DNA from: an uncultured Nitrospina sp.
GTDB lineage: Bacteria > Nitrospinota > Nitrospinia > Nitrospinales > VA-1
DNA: 5,002 nucleotides
Assembly: GCA_950072225.1 (NCBI GenBank)
Contig: CATMOP010000176.1
Span: 1-5,002 of the forward strand
Reading direction: 5' to 3'
Part shown: positions 1 to 4,737 of the stretch, piece after piece
How the letters are laid out: each line of letters begins with the position of its first letter
Position numbering within the stretch: position 1 is the stretch's first letter
The notes under the pieces: generated by a model
Database searches by the model: none
Seen by the model: the letters and a program-made list of their open reading frames with translations, nothing else
What the model was told of the DNA's origin: nothing
Program-made: the position numbers and the translations under genes

Positions 1-798
1 AAGATCCGGGGAAACGGTCCTGCCGGTCTGGCCGACCTGATTGGAATATTCCCTCCACCCATTATCCACAACAGGTCGACTGGCACCAACCGCCCCTCCA
101 AGGACTTCAGCTAATTCCTCCAACAGTTTAAAGTTTTCTGGCCCCTGCATTCCCAATCCGCCCGAAACCACAATACGGGCCTCGGTAATATCCAATTGGG
201 AACCCACCTTTTTTACCAACTGTTGCGCCTGTCGTGAAAATTCCGGCAACTGGATATCTTCTCTAATAACTTTTCCCGGCCTGGAAATTGGAAAACCCGT
301 TTCCCGGAAAACATTCGGTCGTAAAGTAAGGACAAAGGGTTTTTTGCCTTTAAACCGGACTGTGGAGAGTGCCTTTCCCGCAGATACCGGCCGCACAGCC
401 TCGACACCGCCTTCCTTCCATACAGAAAGGGAAATACAATCCGTAGCTACCCCTACCCCTAATTGGGCAGAAAGAACGGCGGATAATTCCTTACCGTTAT
501 TAGTCGCCGGCAAAAACAAATAATCCACTGGAGATTTTTCAAGTTCCCGCGTTAATGCAAAACCATAATTCTCATGAATATAAGTGTTCAAGTTGGGATG
601 TATAAGAAAACGGACTTCATCCGCTCCATTTTTAATGAAAATGTCTGCTCCCTCATCCTTATCATGGCCCAGATAAAAAGCAATGACCTTGCCTGAAATC
701 TGATCAGCTAGTTTCCGGGCGGCACTAATCACTTCCAAAGAAACGGGTTTGATTCCTTCGTGGTCGTGTTCGATCACAACTCCCAGGACCTGGCTCAC
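1..798 (-). CDS. etfA: Electron transfer flavoprotein subunit alpha (3' end cut by window edge)
   Basis: EtfA pairs with EtfB and holds the FAD that shuttles electrons from soluble flavin dehydrogenases, such as acyl-CoA dehydrogenases, to an ETF:quinone oxidoreductase. The 266 codons present are open to the window edge. The N-terminal ETF domain spans about residues 3-185. The C-terminal FAD domain begins near 205 with RIVVSGGLGMQGPENF (208-223), followed by GAVGASRPVVDNG (235-247, with the FAD-contacting Arg at 241) and QVGQTGRTV (254-262). Family members are about 310-330 residues, so roughly 50-60 residues lie off the left edge. The start is GTG at 798-796: AGGAG (809-805) sits 6 nt upstream and no ATG fits. 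It is downstream of etfB and a small membrane ORF, on the same strand. The identification is secure; the dehydrogenase partner cannot be read from this window. Confidence 0.97.
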   Translation of the reverse strand, partial: MSQVLGVVIEHDHEGIKPVSLEVISAARKLADQISGKVIAFYLGHDKDEGADIFIKNGADEVRFLIHPNLNTYIHENYGFALTRELEKSPVDYLFLPATNNGKELSAVLSAQLGVGVATDCISLSVWKEGGVEAVRPVSAGKALSTVRFKGKKPFVLTLRPNVFRETGFPISRPGKVIREDIQLPEFSRQAQQLVKKVGSQLDITEARIVVSGGLGMQGPENFKLLEELAEVLGGAVGASRPVVDNGWREYSNQVGQTGRTVSPDL

Positions 799-832
799 AG
801 AAAACTCCTAAAATTAAAAAAGGGTGCCCAAA

Positions 833-936
833 GCCCCGATAACCTCAACAAAATGATACCGCATTGGCCTAAAGGAAATATCTCCTGTTATAAAAATAGC
901 CTATTTTAGCATTTTTATTCAGTTGTGGATCGGGGC
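833..936 (-). repeat. Long-range inverted repeat in the gap before etfA
   Basis: Perfect 8-base arms GCCCCGAT (833-840) and ATCGGGGC (929-936) extend with a small bulge into CCTCAAC (843-849) and GTTGTGG (922-928), giving about 14-15 paired bases around a loop of roughly 70 nt. Inside it is a smaller AT-rich hairpin with arms AAAATAG and CTATTTT (893-907). On the minus strand the first arm starts 2 nt after the stop of the small ORF. The second arm is followed by GGGCACCC and six Ts (821-816), just before the etfA ribosome site. It could be an mRNA structure setting the etfB:etfA ratio or an attenuator. The pairing is visible; any function is inference. Confidence 0.4.
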
Positions 937-938
937 TG

Positions 939-1127
939 TCAATATTTACCGGGAGGACGAAACAGGGGAAGATCTAAAATCCATTCAATCTCCCAAATTT
1001 CACCAACGGTTCCCAGCCCGAGAAGACAAACATACAAAACCAAAAGACCAATACCAATTTGGCTTTTATATTTTTGCACTACAGCTTTTATACCGCCGGG
1101 GTTGGGGGAATCTGAAGTTTCATTCAT
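939..1127 (-). CDS. Small single-pass membrane protein between etfB and etfA, function unknown
   Basis: This 62-residue ORF lies between etfB and etfA in the same direction, starting 17 nt after the etfB stop. A polar N-terminus (about 1-23, with basic residues K14, K19 and K21) leads into one hydrophobic helix at about 24-42 (IGIGLLVLYVCLLGLGTVG). An acidic, Trp-rich stretch follows (EIWEIEWILDLPLF, 43-56), then a PPGKY end. Positive charges before the helix predict N-in/C-out topology. No Shine-Dalgarno sequence precedes the ATG; the bases there are pyrimidine-rich. Translation would therefore depend on coupling to etfB or be weak. Two plus-strand ORFs overlap it but show no such organised composition. 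I recognise no family. A role in anchoring or modulating ETF at the membrane is a guess from position only. Confidence 0.6.
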   Translation of the reverse strand: MNETSDSPNPGGIKAVVQKYKSQIGIGLLVLYVCLLGLGTVGEIWEIEWILDLPLFRPPGKY

Positions 1128-1144
1128 AGGATGGAGGGTTTTGA

Positions 1145-1933
1145 TTAAATGATTTTTTCTTCTTCACGCAACAGTCGAACCAGATGGCCGCAAATTTCTT
1201 CTTCGCTACCTTCTAGGATTATTCCCTTTTTTCGTTCCGGGGGCAAGCAAAGATTTTCCTGAATCAATTTATTGCCTTTAAAATTGAGGGTCCCTTCCTC
1301 GATGCCGAGGTCTTCCCTGGAAAGAGTTAAAACTTCTTTTTTCTTAGCGGCCATAATACCTTTAAGGGACGGCAACCGAGGTTCATTTAGACCTTTCTGG
1401 CAGGTCACCAGAAATGGAAGTGCCAACTCACGAATTTCACTGCCCCCTTCTACCTGCCGGGTAATTTTCGCATTTTTAAAATCATCGGAAAACTCAATCC
1501 CAGTCACCACGGTAACAAAAGGGATACCGAGAAAAGTCGCCAGAGTCGGGCCAGTTTGAGCCATGTCCACATCCACAGCTTGTTTGCCACAAAGAATCAG
1601 GTCATAAGGAACGCTTTCTATATAGCGCATCAATATTCTGGTCACAGCATAAGAATCCAACCCTACAAACCTGGGATCCATTAAATGCACGGCTTTATCC
1701 GCACCCATGGCCAGAGCCCTTTTTATCGAATCCTTAAATCCCTCAGGCCCGAGCGACAAAAGGGTGATTTCGGTATCCGGCTTTTTCGCTTTAATGCGCA
1801 CCGCTTCTTCAATCGCATACTCATCATAGGGATTGATAATGCGGGAACTTCCGGGAGAAACTACCTGGCCGTTTTCAATTTGGATTGTCGCAGAAGTATC
1901 CAGGACCTGTTTAATGCAAACAATGATTTTCAT
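1145..1933 (-). CDS. etfB: Electron transfer flavoprotein subunit beta
   Basis: EtfB is the nucleotide-binding partner of EtfA. It binds AMP in ordinary ETFs, or a second FAD in electron-bifurcating ones, and carries the loop that docks onto dehydrogenases. The 262-residue ORF looks full length. It starts with MKIIVCIKQV, has the NPYDEYAIEEA segment (34-44), and has the nucleotide-site stretch DVDMAQTGPTLATFLGIP (121-138). The family signature runs from about 157 to 199, ending in KGLNEPRLPSLKGIMAAKKK (180-199), which is the partner-recognition loop. The C-terminal arm PPERKKGIILEG through LVRLLREEEKII (231-262) is the extension that wraps around EtfA. Sequence alone does not tell a classical from a bifurcating ETF here. 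The ribosome site before ATG 1933 is poor (TGAG only). It is the first gene of the operon with the small membrane ORF and etfA. Confidence 0.97.
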   Translation of the reverse strand: MKIIVCIKQVLDTSATIQIENGQVVSPGSSRIINPYDEYAIEEAVRIKAKKPDTEITLLSLGPEGFKDSIKRALAMGADKAVHLMDPRFVGLDSYAVTRILMRYIESVPYDLILCGKQAVDVDMAQTGPTLATFLGIPFVTVVTGIEFSDDFKNAKITRQVEGGSEIRELALPFLVTCQKGLNEPRLPSLKGIMAAKKKEVLTLSREDLGIEEGTLNFKGNKLIQENLCLPPERKKGIILEGSEEEICGHLVRLLREEEKII

Positions 1934-1991
1934 GGCTCATTAAACCCAATTCAAGTTAACTGGCGGTATTAATATTATCTCAGAGGGAACC

Positions 1992-2019
1992 ATTATGCAA
2001 AACCACAATATCTATTCAA
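1992..2019 (-). promoter_or_regulatory. Candidate sigma70-like promoter for the etf operon
   Basis: Read on the minus strand, TTGAAT (2019-2014) and CATAAT (1997-1992) are separated by 16 nt and match the -35 and -10 consensus at 4 and 5 of 6 positions. Transcription would begin near 1985, giving a leader of about 50 nt before the etfB ATG. It is the best pair I found in the 155-nt gap upstream of etfB. AT-rich DNA yields such pairs by chance. Confidence 0.35.
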
Positions 2020-2069
2020 CCTTAACTATACTTTGTAATCAACTCGCAGAACCCCACGTTGAATTTTCC

Positions 2070-2088
2070 AAAATTCTGCTAGAATTTT
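2070..2088 (-). terminator. Weak AT-rich hairpin just after the decayed minus-strand gene
   Basis: AAAATTC (2070-2076) and GAATTTT (2082-2088) form a perfect 7-base stem with loop TGCTA. It lies directly beyond the TAA at 2091-2089 that ends the third reading frame of the broken gene. The stem is almost all A/T. On the minus strand it runs into only four Ts; on the plus strand six Ts finish the arm. It is terminator-like in position but weak. Confidence 0.25.
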
Positions 2089-2444
2089 TTACTTCAAAAC
2101 ATCGCTCATTTTTTTCAGGCCGGCATTGACATGGTCGGAGAGCGCTTGACTGCTGATTTTCATGATTCGTCCAGCGAGCTTTTTTTAAGACCCCCATAAA
2201 AAACCAAGGAAACGGCCATCAACTGCTTGTCTGTCAACCTCATCTCTTCAAGGTTTAAAAACCCTTCTTTTAAATAGGAAAATTCAGACCATGGACGATA
2301 ATCCTCGAATTTAACATCAAAATTCTAGGCATTGCGAATAATTTCCAATTCACCGGGAGGGAAAAACCTCAAATGGTAATCATCCTCTGTCCCATAATTA
2401 AAACCAGGATTAACCAACTCATTTTTTTTCCAAGAATCAAGCAT
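2089..2444 (-). pseudogene. Broken continuation of the zinc-knuckle gene: one TAG stop, two frame changes
   Basis: Protein-like sequence continues past the stop of the upstream ORF, but in two frames. Frame two reads MLDSWKKNELVNPGFNYG from the ATG at 2444 and DYHLRFFPPGELEIIRNA, then meets TAG (2327-2325). It resumes as FDVKFEDYRPWSEFSYLKEG and reaches LVFYGGLKK at a run of seven As (2186-2180), ending at TGA (2162-2160). The third frame, the same register as the upstream ORF, then gives KLAGRIMKISSQALSDHVNA and closes with SDVLK at TAA (2091-2089). Dense charged and aromatic residues across each break argue for one former protein rather than noise. The HLRFF-P-ELE-I motif recalls the C-terminal part of some SAM-dependent methyltransferases, but no SAM-binding motif is present, so I do not name it. 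Sequencing errors in homopolymers are an alternative cause. Confidence 0.5.
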
Positions 2445-2871
2445 GCTTATAATTCTCCAAGTATTTTTTAAATTGAGGGCCATCATAAAAAATAAAATAA
2501 GAAAACCAAGGGGGTGGATTCGGTTCGAGCCGGTCGGAAATAAGCCTACGCGGTAAACAATCGGGCAAACCAGATACCGGAACCCCATTAATAAAAACAT
2601 TATCGAGGGAAAACATAGCCCGCCAATATTCACGCCCTACTCTGAAATGAAACCATATAGCTTTTAAAGAAGGTTCCCGGCGATATAAATAATTGCCACA
2701 ATAAAGGCAATGCCAACCTACATCCGTCTCGTACAATTTTTTTTTACCGCAACCCCTTTGCAGGATTTCCCCTGTTTCCAATTCAAAAGACACCGGCAAA
2801 CATACCTTCAATCTCTTTTTTTCAGAGGATTTATCACCAACAGAAGAACGCGAGATTAGTATTTTTTCCAC
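2437..2871 (-). CDS. Hypothetical zinc-knuckle protein, possibly the 5' part of a broken gene
   Basis: From the GTG at 2871 this is 144 residues. I prefer that start to the more upstream TTG at 2928 because a strong GGAGGGGG sequence lies 6 nt before it, separated by ACCATT. The first ~22 residues are polar. Cysteines at 24, 41, 55 and 58, including GCGKKK (40-45) and WHCLYCG (53-59), look like a zinc ribbon or knuckle with one clear C-x2-C pair. Next comes an aromatic-rich segment WFHFRVGREYWRAMFS (73-88), then LEPNPPPWFSYFIFYDGP (115-132). No signal peptide or membrane helix is evident. I recognise no family. Protein-like sequence carries on downstream in another frame, so this may be the N-terminal portion of a protein of about 260 residues that has lost its frame, rather than a complete gene. 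Confidence 0.5.
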   Translation of the reverse strand: MEKILISRSSVGDKSSEKKRLKVCLPVSFELETGEILQRGCGKKKLYETDVGWHCLYCGNYLYRREPSLKAIWFHFRVGREYWRAMFSLDNVFINGVPVSGLPDCLPRRLISDRLEPNPPPWFSYFIFYDGPQFKKYLENYKHA

Positions 2872-2951
2872 AATGGTCCCCCTCCAATTAATTTTTATGG
2901 TCGAAGAAGAAGTCCATGCAACCACCAATTTGAAACTTCCCGTTAACCCTC

Positions 2952-2987
2952 AGCCAAGGCTCAACTAAAATCCCGCCCTTCAAGGGC
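2952..2987. promoter_or_regulatory. Two short palindromes between divergent ORFs, possible operators
   Basis: AGCC-AA-GGCT (2952-2961) and GCCCTT-C-AAGGGC (2975-2987) are perfect dyads whose centres lie about 25 nt apart. They sit in the 275-nt gap between the start of the minus-strand zinc-knuckle ORF and the plus-strand repressor fragment, where a repressor operator would be expected. Neither is a known LexA box, and the rest of the gap shows no convincing gene. Their small size means chance is a fair explanation. Confidence 0.25.
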
Positions 2988-3146
2988 TAAAGTTTATTTC
3001 ATCAAACTGTTAAAACCAGGAACAAACATCACTAAGCCGAAAGGAGTTTTTCCCAACCCAAAAGCAAACAACAAGGCCAAATCAACACAAAAAAATATTA
3101 CTTAACAGATATTTTCCCAATAAAGAATATATTTTCCGGGTAACAA

Positions 3147-3329
3147 TTGAAAAACCGCATTTTTGCAATCTATTACGACGAAGGTTTAACGGCAAAATAT
3201 GTGGAATGCCAAAAAGATCTGTTAATTCTCAGGCCGATCAATCCTATTTCACAAGTACAAATAATCAACCTCAACGAACATCCCGACCCCATTGTCGGCC
3301 GCGTCATTGGTGCTTGGAAAGAGCTCTAA
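3147..3329 (+). pseudogene. C-terminal fragment of an S24/LexA-type repressor peptidase
   Basis: The 60 residues read like the last strands of a peptidase S24 domain, found in LexA, UmuD and phage CI-type repressors. NRIFAIYYDEGLTAKYVE (3-20) matches the family's GD-V-A---DGE-TVKR-- strand pair, with K17 at the position of the catalytic Lys. LLILRPINP (25-33) matches the LLPENP-type segment, and PIVGRVIGAWKEL (48-60) is the usual closing strand. The catalytic Ser segment (GDSM-P), the Ala-Gly cleavage site and the DNA-binding domain are absent, and TAA (3141-3143) stands two codons upstream in frame. The only start is TTG with no good ribosome site. It could not self-cleave or bind DNA by itself. 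It is most likely a truncated remnant, although the good conservation suggests the loss is recent. Confidence 0.6.
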
Positions 3330-3356
3330 ACCACCGCGTTATTCATATAATTTGGT

Positions 3357-3385
3357 TTTACAATTTCAGCCCTGGTGGGCATAAT
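3357..3385 (+). promoter_or_regulatory. Strong sigma70-like promoter for the response regulator
   Basis: TTTACA (3357-3362) and CATAAT (3380-3385) each match consensus at 5 of 6 positions with the ideal 17-nt spacer. Transcription would begin near 3392-3393, at or beside the ATG of the response regulator, implying a very short or absent leader. A second -10-like TATAAT lies at 3346-3351 but lacks a -35 partner; it would give a leader of about 35 nt. Confidence 0.45.
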
Positions 3386-3392
3386 AGGTGTT

Positions 3393-3839
3393 ATGAATGG
3401 TTCGAATGGTGAAATTTCAAAGCCCGCTGACAAGAAAAAAGACCTTGGCCCCCCTCTAAAAATTTTAGTTGCGGATGACACAGCAGTTAATCTTGCTTTA
3501 GCAACGAAATTGTTAAAAAGGCGGGGTCACGAAATTACTTCCGTCGAGGACGGGCTTCAGGCTTTTGAAACTTTCAAGAAAGCCTCCTTTGATGTTGTCC
3601 TGATGGATATCCATATGCCTGTCATGGACGGTTTGGAATCCACAGCTAAAATCCGCGAATTTGAAGCTTCCCAACCATCCCGCCCGCCCACTCCCATCAT
3701 AGCCATGACCGCAAATAACGAGAAAAGCGATCATGAAACGTATTTAAAATCGGGAATGAACGGAATCATCACCAGGCCTATGAATATCAAAACCCTCGTT
3801 TCACAAATTCGCGAAATCATTGCAGGCTTTTCAGGCTGA
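3393..3839 (+). CDS. Single-domain response regulator (CheY-like receiver)
   Basis: This is a phosphoacceptor protein of two-component signalling: a histidine kinase would phosphorylate its Asp. With the ATG at 3393 it has 148 residues. A charged, probably flexible leader (1-21) precedes one receiver domain (about 22-144). The acidic pair D28-D29 lies in ILVADD, the phosphoacceptor is D72 in VVLMDIHMPVMDG, and T106 is in PIIAMTAN. The near-invariant Lys before the cis-Pro (KP) is Arg here (TRPMN, R128-P129). No DNA-binding or enzymatic output domain follows. The sequence style (MDIHMPVMDG, MTAN, SGMNGIITRP) is that of receivers attached to hybrid kinases, so it may be a detached receiver or a shuttle. 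A GTG at 3375 would add 6 residues, but it has no ribosome site and lies inside the promoter spacer. No kinase gene is in the window. Confidence 0.88.
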   Translation: MNGSNGEISKPADKKKDLGPPLKILVADDTAVNLALATKLLKRRGHEITSVEDGLQAFETFKKASFDVVLMDIHMPVMDGLESTAKIREFEASQPSRPPTPIIAMTANNEKSDHETYLKSGMNGIITRPMNIKTLVSQIREIIAGFSG

Positions 3840-3844
3840 TTTTT

Positions 3845-4034
3845 TTAAGGACTGGAAATCGCTTCTTTCTGATAATAAATGGTCACCACAATCTTATTCC
3901 CGGCGACAACCGATCCCACCTGGGTAAATTTCAAACCTAGCCGGTCCGATACTAGAAACCCAATCGAAGAACCCAAAACCGTTTTTCCAAACTGGCTCCC
4001 GGCGGTTAAGGTTCACAGATAAGGATTTAGACAT
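3845..4034 (-). pseudogene. Frame-disrupted small gene overlapping the coiled-coil gene
   Basis: An ATG at 4034 overlaps the stop of the upstream gene (GATGTCTAA), a normal arrangement for a coupled downstream gene. It starts MSKSLSVNL, but its frame soon reads RREPVWKNGFGFF and stops at 3896-3894. From 4012 to the TAA at 3847-3845 another frame is open for 55 codons and looks like real protein: TAGSQFGKTVLGSSIGFLVS, then DRLGLKFTQVGSVVAGNK, then IVVTIYYQKEAISSP. Joining them at CTTAACC, as if one base had been gained, gives a coherent protein of about 62 residues. I recognise no family; glycine-rich alternation with beta-like hydrophobics is all that can be said. It converges tail to tail with the response regulator. 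Sequencing error is an alternative. Confidence 0.45.
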
Positions 4035-4380
4035 CTCTGTTTTCTCCTGCGTTCAGTGCTCCGACAATCTGGTTCACTGATTTTGCAAGTTCGTTTAGCT
4101 GTTTAAAAATTCTGCTTATCAAAGCTTCATTTCTTCCAACAGCGACATAAAACGCTTTCTCGTCGACGTATTGTTCAAAAAGGTATTTTTGATCGCCCTG
4201 TCTTACCAGTTCCAGGTCCCGAAGGGAGCTTTCAATATCTTCCAGGTTTTCTTTAAAATCACGGAACCGGCGAAGGTTTTCAGCAAGCATCCATCGTATC
4301 AGCCAACCGATGGTTCCCAGTCCCAATAAAAGTAGGAATGAAATCCAGGGCGTGAGTGCCCGGAACAATTCAAGGTTCAT
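4027..4380 (-). CDS. Membrane-anchored coiled-coil protein, possibly phage-derived
   Basis: This 117-residue ORF begins MNLELFRALTPW and has one transmembrane helix at about 12-32 (ISFLLLLGLGTIGWLIRWML). Two charged heptad-like helices follow (about 34-61 and 84-109). Arg-rich residues after the helix (R29, R37, R38, R40) favour a short external N-terminus and a cytoplasmic C-terminus. The build, a short N-terminal anchor plus a coiled coil of about 80 residues, resembles small proteins in Mu-like phage operons (the DUF2730 type), but I see no diagnostic motif. No Shine-Dalgarno precedes the ATG. Its stop overlaps the start of the next, frame-broken ORF by 8 nt, as in compact phage-style operons. 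Codon pattern and internal consistency support a real gene. The function is unknown. Confidence 0.6.
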   Translation of the reverse strand: MNLELFRALTPWISFLLLLGLGTIGWLIRWMLAENLRRFRDFKENLEDIESSLRDLELVRQGDQKYLFEQYVDEKAFYVAVGRNEALISRIFKQLNELAKSVNQIVGALNAGENRDV

Positions 4381-4542
4381 AAGCGATGTTTGATAAATAT
4401 GGAATTCATTGTTCGGTGTTTAACCCGCATGAAAATGTAGATATTTTTTAGGATTTAAGGGGTTATTTCTTTCTTATTTTTTTGGATTCCGGCCCTTAAA
4501 GTGGTGAGACCCAGGGCTTCGAATAAGCTCATCATGTGGTCA

Positions 4543-4650
4543 CTACTTATAAATTCCACTAATGTTAAGTTTCCTGTCACCAAATGTACCAGCGAAACCA
4601 GGGTCATTAAGGCGGAAACAATATACGTTTTTCCCGTTTAACCAATTCAT
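4543..4650 (-). CDS. Possible 35-residue ORF, doubtful
   Basis: It starts at ATG 4650 as MNWLNGKNVYCFRLND and ends FGDRKLNISGIYK. GGGAG (4665-4661) lies 10 nt upstream, a slightly long but usable spacing. The frame stays open further upstream to 4764, but that part runs through the terminator stem and is not credible coding sequence. The composition is protein-like (aromatics, glycine turns) but the length is too small to be sure. It might also be the tail of a lost larger gene. No family is recognised. Confidence 0.25.
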   Translation of the reverse strand: MNWLNGKNVYCFRLNDPGFAGTFGDRKLNISGIYK

Positions 4651-4709
4651 AACAGGATATCTCCCAAATGCTATAGATGTTGTGTCGTTTTTTTGTCGTT
4701 GGGGGGAGG

Positions 4710-4737
4710 AAAAAAGGCCGGGGAATTCCGGCCTTTT
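4710..4737 (-). terminator. Strong intrinsic terminator
   Basis: AAAAGGCCGG (4712-4721) and CCGGCCTTTT (4728-4737) form a perfect 10-base stem with a GC core and loop GGAATT. On the minus strand the stem runs into six Ts (4715-4710), the classic intrinsic form; on the plus strand it has only four Ts. It most likely ends a minus-strand transcript entering from the right edge. If so, 4027-4380 and its neighbours form a separate transcription unit. Confidence 0.8.

Noticed and set aside
41..523. 160-codon plus-strand ORF
   Set aside because: It is antisense to etfA, whose minus-strand frame carries all the FAD-domain motifs; its composition is that of a shadow frame.
923..1152. Two overlapping plus-strand ORFs of 68 and 75 codons in the etfB-etfA gap
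   Set aside because: They lie opposite the small membrane ORF, have low-information composition, and would run against the operon. The minus-strand ORF has a coherent transmembrane helix.
1149..1256. Plus-strand ATG preceded by GGAGGG, opening a 35-codon frame
   Set aside because: A good ribosome-site match, but the peptide is a Ser/Arg-rich antisense of etfB with no protein-like pattern.
1685..1972. 95-codon plus-strand ORF over the etfB start
   Set aside because: Antisense shadow of the conserved EtfB N-terminus.
3831..3847. T-run after the response regulator stop as a terminator
   Set aside because: Seven Ts follow the stop, but the preceding CAGGCT copies are direct repeats, not a stem, so no hairpin forms.
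4455..4535. 26-codon minus-strand ORF beginning MMSLFEALGLTT
   Set aside because: Too short, with no ribosome site and no supporting context.
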